From assembly GCA_019636475.1 (NCBI GenBank), contig JAHBXN010000004.1:124001-188000 (forward strand): a DNA stretch of 64,000 bases, in the 5' to 3' direction. Position 1 is the first letter of the stretch; each line of letters opens with the position of its first letter. This DNA is from Phycisphaerae bacterium. GTDB lineage: Bacteria; Planctomycetota; Phycisphaerae; UBA1845; UTPLA1. The position numbers and the translations under genes were made by a program. The notes under the pieces were generated by a model. It ran no database searches and was not told where the DNA came from. It saw only the letters and a program-made list of their open reading frames with translations. Shown here one piece after another: positions 9,189 through 17,186 of this stretch.

Positions 9189-10568
9189 CTATCCAGGCAC
9201 GGGCTCGGTCTTCGGCGCGACCGGCGACTGCGACAGCGGCTTCGACTCGTAAATCAGCGGATCGATGGCGCCCTTGAACCGCTCTCGGAATTCTTCTTCG
9301 TTCAATTTCGTCGTGCTGGCCAGTCTCGCGAGGGTCACCGGGTTGTCGAAGTCCGATTTCTCCAGGCAGATCATATACCGTCGGGCGACGCGATAGATGT
9401 CCGATGACACATCGACCACGCGAATGCGCGTTCGGTTGGTCTTTTCGTCGATCATCTCACTGAATGCCATCGGTCGAATGTTACTGCCCTGAAGCGTCAC
9501 CATGACGCCGCCACGCAGGTCCAGCGTCTCGTCGAGCAGCAGCCGAACGGCGCCGTTGCCCAGGTCGCGGCAATACTCCATGTCCAGCGGGACCGGCGGG
9601 GCGCACCGCAGCACATAGCCGAGAGTCTGCGGAATGATGGTGACACTATCATTGCGCTCGCTGAATCGCCTCGTGATCTCATCCGTGACCATGCGGGCGA
9701 GCGGTACCTCCGCCAGGCGAAGGTGCCCGGCCGCATCCAGCGGCACTTTGCGACCAAGCAGGCGCTCAAGCTCGTCTCGATTTCCGAGCCGGTAGGCGAG
9801 ACCCTCCGCGAGGATGACCACGCCGTAAGGCCTGTTCATCGACCGGCGCTTGATAATGGAGCCTTCGACCACATCCGCCAGGTGCTGAAAGCTGATCGTT
9901 TCGGGAAAGGCTTCGGGAATCAGGGTGAGCGTCGCGCCGGTTGCCTTGCCGATGCCCAGAGCAAGAAACCCCGCGTGACGACCCATGACGACGACGGCAT
10001 ACCACCGGCCGGTCGTCCGGGCGTCTTCCATGAGGTTGGCAACCAGTTGCGATCCGAGATCGCGCGCGGTGTTGAAGCCGAAAGTCGGCATGTCACCCGG
10101 GAGCGGCAGATCGTTATCAATGGTTTTGGGGACATGAACAACGCGGATGCGGCCGTTGGTCTTCTCCGCCACGAATCGGGCCGAAAGCGCCGTATCGTCT
10201 CCGCCGATGGTCATCAGGTGTGTCACGCCCATCTCAGCGAAGTTCTTCAGAACGAGTGCGACCTTCTCCGAGTTCGAAGTGACAACGGTCGATTTCTGAA
10301 GACGCGATTCATCCAGAAGCGTCTCCCGAGCCGTGCGAAGGAGGGATCCGCCGCTGAAGTGAATGCGGCCGACATCCTTGATTTCGAGGGGGATCGAATG
10401 CCGCTCCTGCACAAACTTTTCGCTGGCGATCCACTTGAAGCCGTCGTAGATGCCGACGACCGACATGCCCTGATTGATCGCTTCGATGGTGGCCGCGCCG
10501 ATCACGGCGTTGATTCCGGGTGCAGGTCCACCCCCGACGATGATCGCGAGCTTTCGACGAATGTTCAT
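9189..10568 (-). CDS. pfp: 6-phosphofructokinase, probably pyrophosphate-dependent
   Basis: A 459-residue cytoplasmic enzyme that phosphorylates fructose 6-phosphate. Motifs in order: GGGPAPGINAVIGAAT (residues 12-27), GGDDT (122-126), PKTIDNDLP (147-155) and MGRHAGFLAL (195-204). In ATP-dependent enzymes residue 125 of the second motif is normally Gly (GGDGS); Asp at this place (GGDDT) is the classical indicator of use of pyrophosphate, which makes the reaction reversible. Length also fits the longer PPi-type subunits rather than the roughly 320-residue bacterial ATP enzyme. It lies on the same strand as, and downstream of, the GH57 and GT4 genes, suggesting a link between polysaccharide turnover and glycolysis. 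The donor assignment rests on motif logic only. Confidence 0.88.
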   Translation of the reverse strand: MNIRRKLAIIVGGGPAPGINAVIGAATIEAINQGMSVVGIYDGFKWIASEKFVQERHSIPLEIKDVGRIHFSGGSLLRTARETLLDESRLQKSTVVTSNSEKVALVLKNFAEMGVTHLMTIGGDDTALSARFVAEKTNGRIRVVHVPKTIDNDLPLPGDMPTFGFNTARDLGSQLVANLMEDARTTGRWYAVVVMGRHAGFLALGIGKATGATLTLIPEAFPETISFQHLADVVEGSIIKRRSMNRPYGVVILAEGLAYRLGNRDELERLLGRKVPLDAAGHLRLAEVPLARMVTDEITRRFSERNDSVTIIPQTLGYVLRCAPPVPLDMEYCRDLGNGAVRLLLDETLDLRGGVMVTLQGSNIRPMAFSEMIDEKTNRTRIRVVDVSSDIYRVARRYMICLEKSDFDNPVTLARLASTTKLNEEEFRERFKGAIDPLIYESKPLSQSPVAPKTEPVPG

Positions 10569-10776
10569 GGTGTGGAGGTTCTCGATGACACAGGTAAAAC
10601 GCTTTACTCTGGCTGTATTCTATTTCGGGCGTTCGCCCCTGCAAAGCCCCTCGGGCGTCGCACGAAGAAAGCCGCCGCCCCAGATTCGGACGTTGCTGGT
10701 ATCGGCTGGATGTATAACTAACTAGATATTCCACCGAACGCGGATATCCGATGTCCTTGTTCAGGTTCCATGTGAT

Positions 10777-12024
10777 CTACCCGGTCACCTGCGGTCGGGC
10801 GGGCTTGGCAGCTGGCGCTGCCCGGGCTGTTGAGATCGGCTGGGCGGCAGAATTTGCCTTGACTCGCGCCGAGAGGTTATCCAGGACGTTCATAAAGTTG
10901 ATGTAGCTGTCGTAAGGCGATTCGTACGGATTGAAGTACTTGTGAACGTCGCCATCCGCGAAGTACTTGGTGCACATGTAATAAAAGTGATCCGACGTGA
11001 GCAGTCGGCGCCAATCCGAGATCAATTGCGGATCACCGGTTTCCTTGACCCTTTTCTCGAAGGCATAGACCTCCTGAAGGGCGTTGGATTGCATCGCGTT
11101 TCCGAGCCACGCGGACAAGTCGCGCTCGGTGTCGGCCCAACTGATGAGGTGGTGCGCGTCATATTCGCCGACAGGCGCAAACGCCGCCGCCACCTCGCAT
11201 GGGGTCTTGAAGTCGTTATCCGGGTGGCTCAGGATCGCGCGGGGCAAATGATATAGAAAATCAAAAATCCCCGTGTCCGCCCATTGGTGCTCACCAAAGG
11301 TCTCGTAGTCCATGAAAAGGTTCACGGTGTAGCCATTGCCGTTCACCTGATGTACCCAGCCGGCAAATTTTTCCGCCGACAACGGCCATTCCGCCCAGCC
11401 GCGGTTGCCGAAACGAAAGGCGATATCGTCGGACAGCCGGAAGTTCTTCAAAAGCACGTGAATGGGGCAATTGGGCGGGCGATAGACGAAATTCGGCGAG
11501 CGGTAGCCGAGGATGTGATCGGCGCCTTCGGCGATAATCGCCTTGAATCCCATTTCGTGTGCGGCCTTCGCCACCTCATTGTTGTAAATGAGTTCCGTAT
11601 TGCGGAATGTGGTGCTTTCATAGCCAAAAAAGTCGCGAACCTTGGCCCGCTGCATGTTGACCTGCTCGACGAATTCCTGCCGCGAATAGAGGAAAGCGAG
11701 GCTGTGATAATAGGTTTCGGCGATGAATTCGACGCATCCCGTGCCGGCAAGCCGTTTGAAGCTCTCCAGCACATCAGGGCAATATAATTCAAATTGATCA
11801 AGCACCACGCCGGAAAGCGAGTAGGACACTTTGAACCGGCCTTCGTGCAGTTTGATCAAGTCGTAGATGCATTGGTTGGTCGGAAGGTAGCATTTGTTCG
11901 CAACCTTTCGGCAGATGTCGGCGTTTTTCTGCTCATCAAAGTAATTTCGCGTGGTATCAAACACCGAATACCGGCGAAGGCGGAAAGGCTGGTGAACCTG
12001 AAAGTAAAAGCAGACGGAAGCCAT
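10777..12024 (-). CDS. Glycoside hydrolase family 57 (alpha-amylase type)
   Basis: A 415-residue cytoplasmic enzyme with no signal peptide. The GH57 start VCFYFQVHQPFRLR is at residues 4-17; the nucleophile Glu is E144 within FRNTELIYN and the acid/base Asp is D239 within DYETFGEHQ, both intact. The set fits the MJ1611-like alpha-amylase subgroup rather than branching enzyme, which is longer and carries extra C-terminal domains. A Pro/Ala-rich tail of about 25 residues follows the catalytic domain. The GT4 gene lies just upstream on the same strand (149-base gap); GH57/GT4 pairs are recurrent in glycogen or maltodextrin metabolism, so this is probably an intracellular alpha-glucan-active enzyme. 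Exact specificity is open. Confidence 0.92.
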   Translation of the reverse strand: MASVCFYFQVHQPFRLRRYSVFDTTRNYFDEQKNADICRKVANKCYLPTNQCIYDLIKLHEGRFKVSYSLSGVVLDQFELYCPDVLESFKRLAGTGCVEFIAETYYHSLAFLYSRQEFVEQVNMQRAKVRDFFGYESTTFRNTELIYNNEVAKAAHEMGFKAIIAEGADHILGYRSPNFVYRPPNCPIHVLLKNFRLSDDIAFRFGNRGWAEWPLSAEKFAGWVHQVNGNGYTVNLFMDYETFGEHQWADTGIFDFLYHLPRAILSHPDNDFKTPCEVAAAFAPVGEYDAHHLISWADTERDLSAWLGNAMQSNALQEVYAFEKRVKETGDPQLISDWRRLLTSDHFYYMCTKYFADGDVHKYFNPYESPYDSYINFMNVLDNLSARVKANSAAQPISTARAAPAAKPARPQVTG

Positions 12025-12173
12025 GATGTTCGTGTTCCCGAAAGGTGTACCCCATTGTACGACAATTCGTCGAATTCACAACCGAAATCGGTTGAAAACG
12101 CGTCGGTGTGGGTGAAAACCCTGACCCCGAAGAAAGGCAGGGCGCGCGTGAAACGAGGGAATCGCTGAAGCGC

Positions 12174-13568
12174 TTACCGCGAGCCGTTTATGGCCCGATG
12201 ATAGCAATCGACGCAACCCTGGGCAGATTCCCGCCAGGTGAGCTGGCGCACCTCGAAGTTCCCGTGCTCGCGCAGCGTGGCCTGTAGCGGCGGATGTCGC
12301 AGGACCGCAATGATCTTGTTCGCCATTTCGTCGATGTCCCAGAAATCGACCTTGAGCGCGTGTGTGAGTATTTCCGACACGCCGGATTGCTTGGAGATCA
12401 AGACGGGTGTGTCGTTGGCCAGCGCTTCGAGTGGAGCTATTCCGAAGGGTTCGCTGACGCTGGGCATGACATAGAGGTGCGCCATTCTGAAGACGCGGGA
12501 CACATCATCTCCCCGCAGGAAGCCTGTGAAGAGCACCTTGTGTCCAATGCCCAATGCAGCCGCCATTTCGATCGATTTGCGAATGAGGTCGCCGCTTCCC
12601 GCCATGATAAAGCGGGTATTGGGCTCGTACTCGAGTACCTTCTTCGCGGCGGCAAGGAAGTACTCCGGGCCTTTTTGCATCGTGATCCGGCCCAGAAAAA
12701 GGACGATTTTCTCGTCTCGGCCGACCGGCGTGAGCTGCGGAGTGGCGTCCTCGCTAAAGTCGATCGCGTTGTAAACGACCTCCAGCTTATCAGCGGATAT
12801 TCCGTAATGTCGGATCACCAGGTTGCGAGTGAGGTAGCTCACAGGGATGATTCGCGTCGCGCCGTGCATTCCCTGTCGTTCTATTTCATAAATTCGCTGA
12901 TTGACGTGTTCGCCGCTGCGGTCGAATTCCGTCGAGTGAACATGCACAACGAGCGGCTTGCCACTGATGGCTGCGACGGCCAGTCCGGCGGGGTAAGTCA
13001 TCCAGTCGTGAGCGTGAATGACATCGAATCGCTCGTTCATGGCCATCTGCATGGCGATTCGAGCGTAGCGGTGGACCTCGCTGAACATGTCGCCGCCGTA
13101 ATGATTTACCATCGCTGGTCCGCCGGGCGGCGGGCTTGATAACACCGTGGTCGGTGTATCGGCCGCGCTGACCGTCCCTTCGTTCCGCGTCTCAACGATT
13201 TGGCCGGTTACAACGTTGACGAGTTGACGAGTGCCGTCGGCGTTGGTGACCTGTCGAAAATCCTCCGGACGGCCGTACGGCATCAGGGCTGACTGAACGG
13301 CGCGCAATTCGACGTGGTCAAATTCAGTGGACAGGTACGATTGGTAGCCGAGCTGCTCGGTGGTGGCTCGGGCGGCGGAGGAAATCTGCGCAGCCGAAGG
13401 CGTCTTGAGTTGGACATGCGTGGCCTGCGATTGGTCTACAACCTGCGGCAGCACGAAGATCACTTCGTGTCCGAGTTGATCGAGCGCCTTCGTCAGGCCG
13501 TAGCAGGCGGTGCCAAGTCCGCCAGAAATGAAGGGCGGAAATTCCCACCCGAGCATGAAGATTCTCAT
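12174..13568 (-). CDS. GT4-family glycosyltransferase (glycogen-synthase-like)
   Basis: A 464-residue protein. ATG 13568 begins MRIFMLGWEFPPFISGGLGT, the normal start of this family; an ATG ten codons upstream (13598) is possible, and neither has a good ribosome-binding site. The N-terminal half has the sugar-acceptor domain with HAHDWMTYPAG and VVHVHSTEFDRSG. The C-terminal half has VLFLGRITMQKGPEYFLAAA, the nucleotide-sugar binding EPFGIAPLEAL with the E-x7-E motif, and a helical tail. GGLG and HAHDW resemble ADP-glucose synthases, and neighbours GH57 amylase and PPi-PFK support alpha-glucan synthesis, but GT4 enzymes are diverse and a different acceptor is possible. A consensus-like promoter is seen at 13774-13801. 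Confidence 0.88.
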   Translation of the reverse strand: MRIFMLGWEFPPFISGGLGTACYGLTKALDQLGHEVIFVLPQVVDQSQATHVQLKTPSAAQISSAARATTEQLGYQSYLSTEFDHVELRAVQSALMPYGRPEDFRQVTNADGTRQLVNVVTGQIVETRNEGTVSAADTPTTVLSSPPPGGPAMVNHYGGDMFSEVHRYARIAMQMAMNERFDVIHAHDWMTYPAGLAVAAISGKPLVVHVHSTEFDRSGEHVNQRIYEIERQGMHGATRIIPVSYLTRNLVIRHYGISADKLEVVYNAIDFSEDATPQLTPVGRDEKIVLFLGRITMQKGPEYFLAAAKKVLEYEPNTRFIMAGSGDLIRKSIEMAAALGIGHKVLFTGFLRGDDVSRVFRMAHLYVMPSVSEPFGIAPLEALANDTPVLISKQSGVSEILTHALKVDFWDIDEMANKIIAVLRHPPLQATLREHGNFEVRQLTWRESAQGCVDCYHRAINGSR

Positions 13569-13876
13569 CGTGTCGATGCTCTGTCTGCCGCGCCGCATAT
13601 CCCTCGACGCGACCGTTTTTTCTGAACGGGCCGCAGTTCAGGACGGCAAAGTAAAATAATCACCGCCCACTCCGTCTGGAAAGACGACTTCCTCGTCACC
13701 TTCCGGAGCTGGTCCATGGTATTGAGTTGCCCTTTGGTGATCAGAACGGCGAAGTCTGGTCGCCAGCCGTGTAATTCTAGGTTGCGACGCCGCGATGTCA
13801 ACGAATGGAATAATCAGCAGAAAGTGCCGTTCACGCTTCTTGAAGATTTAACAAAAATGCAGCGCCACGTCGCGGA
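13569..13876. other. Intergenic region holding the GT4 promoter
   Basis: About 308 bases between two minus-strand genes. It holds the minus-strand promoter described at 13774-13801, giving the GT4 gene a leader of about 200 bases. No gene, repeat or terminator with a T-run is visible. Confidence 0.45.
13774..13801 (-). promoter_or_regulatory. Sigma-70-like promoter for the GT4/GH57 genes
   Basis: On the minus strand TTGACA (13796-13801) is followed after 16 bases by TAGAAT (13774-13779). The -35 box is a perfect consensus match and the -10 box matches five of six. It points at the GT4 gene starting at 13568. This is the best promoter-like pair I found in the window. Confidence 0.6.
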
Positions 13877-15583
13877 CTACCGCCCGTCCCCGGCGGCCTT
13901 GTTCTCTCCGGAATCATGGAGTCCGCCTAGTATCGCATCGAGTTTGGCGGACACCGTTTCTTCCAGATTTGACTTGTTGCCCGAGACGACATGGTCAACT
14001 TTCCCGTCCGGTCGAATCACGAAGAGCGAGGGGAAACCCGACACCTTGTAGGCGCGGCCGTATCGATTTCCGGAGTCCATCGCCAGTTCGAGATTGGATC
14101 CGACCTCTGCCATGACTTGTGCAACCTGGTCCGGTGTGAAAGGTTGCCGCATTGTTTCGCAAATATTCACGAATCGAACGCCGAGCGGCTCATAGCGGGC
14201 ACGAAGCATTTCGACCTTGGGAATCTGCTTCTTCGAGAAGCCGCAGTTCGGCGCGAAGAAATTAAGAACAGTCGCCGGGTGGAACTCATATTCAACGTTG
14301 CTAACCGGCGCGCCGTCGAGAGTGACCAATGACAATTGTGGCGCCGGTTTGCCAATCAATTCGAGTATGGGTGACGGCTTCGATGCCGTTTGATTCGCGG
14401 GCGCGGGCGGCTGCGGCTTCGTGGCCGTTGACGGGGCCTGCGGCGACGGGTGTGGTGGCTGCGGATTCACACGATTGGCTGTCGGACTCGACCCGATCGG
14501 GATGTCCAGCGTGGGCACTTCGGGGTTGTCCGTAGCGAGAGTGACATAGGCCCCGCTCTGAGCGGGACGGTACCGCGGTGGAAGCGAAACGGCGATTCGG
14601 TATCGCTTGCCCGGATTGACTTCGAATACGTCACTAAGCACCGCCGGGTCATTCGATGTCGCGCCGGTGACTCGTATGGGTTGCTCGCCAAAGTTGTTGA
14701 ATTGAAGCACATGCACCGTGGATCTCGACGTGGATTCGGGATGAGCCGAGATTGGTACGATCGGAATGAACGCCGGGACCACCTCGTACATGGCCGGAAC
14801 AATCGCATAGGCGTTGATGTGGATCTCCGATTGCGATGGAACGCTCGTTCGGAGCACGGCTTCGCTTCGAAGGCTGCCGGTGGAGTACGGCGGGCGGGTG
14901 TTGACGTAGAGCTTGTACTCAAAACCCGCGACGGTCTCCACGAGCTGAAAGACGAACGGGGAATCGGCCGAGGGGGGCTCCAGCACGACGGAGATCGGCT
15001 CGACATCGTTGTTCGTCAAGGTCAGGATGCGTTCACGCATGTCGGTCGGCGCAATCTTGCCGAAACCGGCAGCGGCCGGCGTGACGTCGATGGCGCGTCG
15101 CATCTCGCCGCGCAGCGTCAGGAAGATCGTCGCATGTTCAATGTCACTGGTTCGCAGCACGACCTGTTTTTCGAAGTGCCCTTGCAGTGTCTGGGCATCC
15201 ACCTTCACCCGGAGGGGCTGGGTCTCGCCGGTCTGGATGATCTTTGGCGGCGTGCCGACCAGCGAGCATCCGTAGGTCGGTTCGATCTTGAGTATTTCGA
15301 GTTCGAAAGTCCCGATGTTGGAAATAGGGAATTCCGCCAGCAATTCCGCTCCCGGTCGAACCACCCCGAAATCGTGCAGCGTGGTGCTGACGCGAGCGAA
15401 AGGCGACGCCGGTTTCGATGGCTTATGCTCCTCTTCATGATCGGCGTCGTGCGCGGTTGGCGGATGCGCCGCAACCGCAGTTACCGTCGACCAGGGAATG
15501 GAACTGATCGCCGCGGAAAAAATCATGAAGCCGCACACCGCGCGGCGATGGAGGTTCAATCGAACTCGTCGCATGTCCATCAC
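13877..15583 (-). CDS. Exported DUF1573 protein with a C-terminal thioredoxin-fold domain (CGFS)
   Basis: A 568-residue protein with an N-terminal signal region (residues about 10-40, ending VTAVAAHPP). Residues about 60-170 hold a DUF1573 Ig-like domain (TTLHDFGVVRPGAELLAEFP, then FEILKIEPTYGCS-like). A second all-beta region occupies about 175-370, followed by a Pro/Ala/Thr linker at about 375-410. The last 150 residues are a TlpA/redoxin-like fold: IGKPAPQLSLVTLDG, then VLNFFAPNCGFSKKQIPKVE, VRFVNI and FPSLFVIRPDGKVDHVVSG. The redox motif is CGFS rather than CxxC, so it has only the first cysteine; dithiol exchange in the usual way is not expected. It is probably periplasmic. DUF1573-thioredoxin fusions are common in planctomycetes; role unknown. 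Confidence 0.82.
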   Translation of the reverse strand: MMDMRRVRLNLHRRAVCGFMIFSAAISSIPWSTVTAVAAHPPTAHDADHEEEHKPSKPASPFARVSTTLHDFGVVRPGAELLAEFPISNIGTFELEILKIEPTYGCSLVGTPPKIIQTGETQPLRVKVDAQTLQGHFEKQVVLRTSDIEHATIFLTLRGEMRRAIDVTPAAAGFGKIAPTDMRERILTLTNNDVEPISVVLEPPSADSPFVFQLVETVAGFEYKLYVNTRPPYSTGSLRSEAVLRTSVPSQSEIHINAYAIVPAMYEVVPAFIPIVPISAHPESTSRSTVHVLQFNNFGEQPIRVTGATSNDPAVLSDVFEVNPGKRYRIAVSLPPRYRPAQSGAYVTLATDNPEVPTLDIPIGSSPTANRVNPQPPHPSPQAPSTATKPQPPAPANQTASKPSPILELIGKPAPQLSLVTLDGAPVSNVEYEFHPATVLNFFAPNCGFSKKQIPKVEMLRARYEPLGVRFVNICETMRQPFTPDQVAQVMAEVGSNLELAMDSGNRYGRAYKVSGFPSLFVIRPDGKVDHVVSGNKSNLEETVSAKLDAILGGLHDSGENKAAGDGR

Positions 15584-15730
15584 TCCGAAAAATCATTTGT
15601 GCCGTGTCATTTTATCTTACCCCCAACTGACTTCAGGCGTCATCGGCGTCGAATGCACCAGGCGACCGGAAGTTCGGCCGCTGCATTCTGTTGCTTGACG
15701 CGGGGACGAGGCCGCTAAAAGCTTCCAATT

Positions 15731-17050
15731 GTGACACCTTCTTGCGACATCGCCATCGTCGGAGGCGGGGCGGCCGGTCTCATGGCCGCGATCTGGGCTG
15801 GTCGAACCGCCCAGAAAGTTGCGCGACCGTTACGAATTCGGGTGCTCGACGGCGCCGTGAAACTGGGTGCGAAGATCCTTGTATCCGGTGGCGGACGATG
15901 CAATGTCACTCACGAGCGGGTTAGCGAAACCGCGTACAGTGGTTCGACGCCGCCGGCGATTCGAAACGTGCTACGCCGATTCGACGTGCCGCAAACGATT
16001 GAGTTCTTCGAAGAAATGGGCGTCCGGCTGAAGCGCGAGGAAACGGGAAAACTCTTTCCCGTTTCGGATCGTGCCCGCACGGTGCTTGACGCGCTGCTTC
16101 AGGCGGCGCGCGAGGCTGGCGTGGTGCTTCAGCATCCCGCGCGGGTTGAACATGTTCAACGAATGGAATCGCTGGAGCATCAGCCTCATCCGGCGTATCT
16201 GCTCTCCGGCACGTTCGGAACCGTTTCGGCGCGCCGCGTCATACTCGCGACCGGCGGCAGGAGTCTGCCCAAGACCGGGTCGGACGGCGCAGGCTATGCG
16301 ATTACCCGATCGCTGGGCCATTCGACGACATCGCACATCTTTCCGGCACTCGTGCCGCTGGTGCTTGATTCGTCGTGTTTTATTCGCGAGCTCAGCGGAT
16401 TGACGATTCCCGCGACGCTGGAACTGCGATTGGCATCCGGCAAGCGGCTCATCGCATTCACCGATTCGACGCTCTGCACTCACTTCGGGCTTTCCGGTCC
16501 CGGCGTACTCGACATCAGCCGACATTATCTCTCCGCTCGGCTACGTGCCGATGATGTGGCACTCTTCATAAACTGGCTGCCCGGCGAATCGCCACAGTCG
16601 CTTGATCAGGCGCTTATCGAGTTTGCACGACGACAGGGTTCGGCCGGCGTCGTGCGGTTCTTCGCTGATCGGCTGCCGCAGCGTCTCGCGAAAGCGCTTT
16701 GCAAGGCGGCTGGCGTCGATCCCTCGCTCGCCGCCCATAGCGTCTCTCGCGAGCAACGCCGATCTCTCGTCACGGCGGCCACAAATTTGAAGCTGCCGGT
16801 GACAGGCGACCGAGGTTTTGCCGTTGCCGAAGTCACTGCGGGCGGCATTCCGCTGAAACAGGTCCGACTCGAAACGATGGAGTCTCGCATGTCGTCGGGC
16901 CTTCACCTGTGCGGTGAGATCTGCGACGTCGACGGCCGCATCGGCGGTTACAACTTTCAGTGGGCGTGGAGCAGCGGATTCGTCGCGGGGACGTCCGCGG
17001 CGATGGCGATATTGGGCGATGTCGCGGGCCGGGAAGTTGACGGCAATTAA
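15731..17050 (+). CDS. HI0933-family NAD(P)/FAD-dependent oxidoreductase
   Basis: A 439-residue flavoprotein, GTG start at 15731. The FAD-binding Rossmann motif IAIVGGGAAGLMAA is at residues 8-21, followed by the family mark GAKILVSGGGRCNVTHE. Further marks are VILATGGRSLPKTGSDGAGY, THFGLSGPGVLDIS and a C-terminal GGYNFQWAWSSGFVAGTSAA that closes the FAD site. Length and motif order match the HI0933/YhiN family (also called BaiN or RdsA-like), enzymes with uncertain natural substrates. It is monocistronic as far as can be seen: divergent from the DUF1573 gene and 136 bases ahead of the giant lipoprotein. No signal peptide, so cytoplasmic. Confidence 0.92.
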   Translation: MTPSCDIAIVGGGAAGLMAAIWAGRTAQKVARPLRIRVLDGAVKLGAKILVSGGGRCNVTHERVSETAYSGSTPPAIRNVLRRFDVPQTIEFFEEMGVRLKREETGKLFPVSDRARTVLDALLQAAREAGVVLQHPARVEHVQRMESLEHQPHPAYLLSGTFGTVSARRVILATGGRSLPKTGSDGAGYAITRSLGHSTTSHIFPALVPLVLDSSCFIRELSGLTIPATLELRLASGKRLIAFTDSTLCTHFGLSGPGVLDISRHYLSARLRADDVALFINWLPGESPQSLDQALIEFARRQGSAGVVRFFADRLPQRLAKALCKAAGVDPSLAAHSVSREQRRSLVTAATNLKLPVTGDRGFAVAEVTAGGIPLKQVRLETMESRMSSGLHLCGEICDVDGRIGGYNFQWAWSSGFVAGTSAAMAILGDVAGREVDGN

Positions 17051-17186
17051 GGGATTTGCGGCAATCCTATACGTTCTCGGACGAACCGGTCTGGCGTACT
17101 CCAATGATTAGTTTGATGTAATCGCGCGAGGTATAATCGTCAACTCCTTGTGATTCGTTTTCGCGGCGTCATCCGGGGGAATGTTG

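Noticed and set aside
9723-10721. 332-codon plus-strand open frame
   Set aside because: Antisense to the phosphofructokinase gene; translation has no family character.
14450-15718. 422-codon plus-strand open frame
   Set aside because: Runs antisense through the DUF1573 gene; rich in Arg/His/Gly, no family likeness. A frame shadow in GC-rich DNA.
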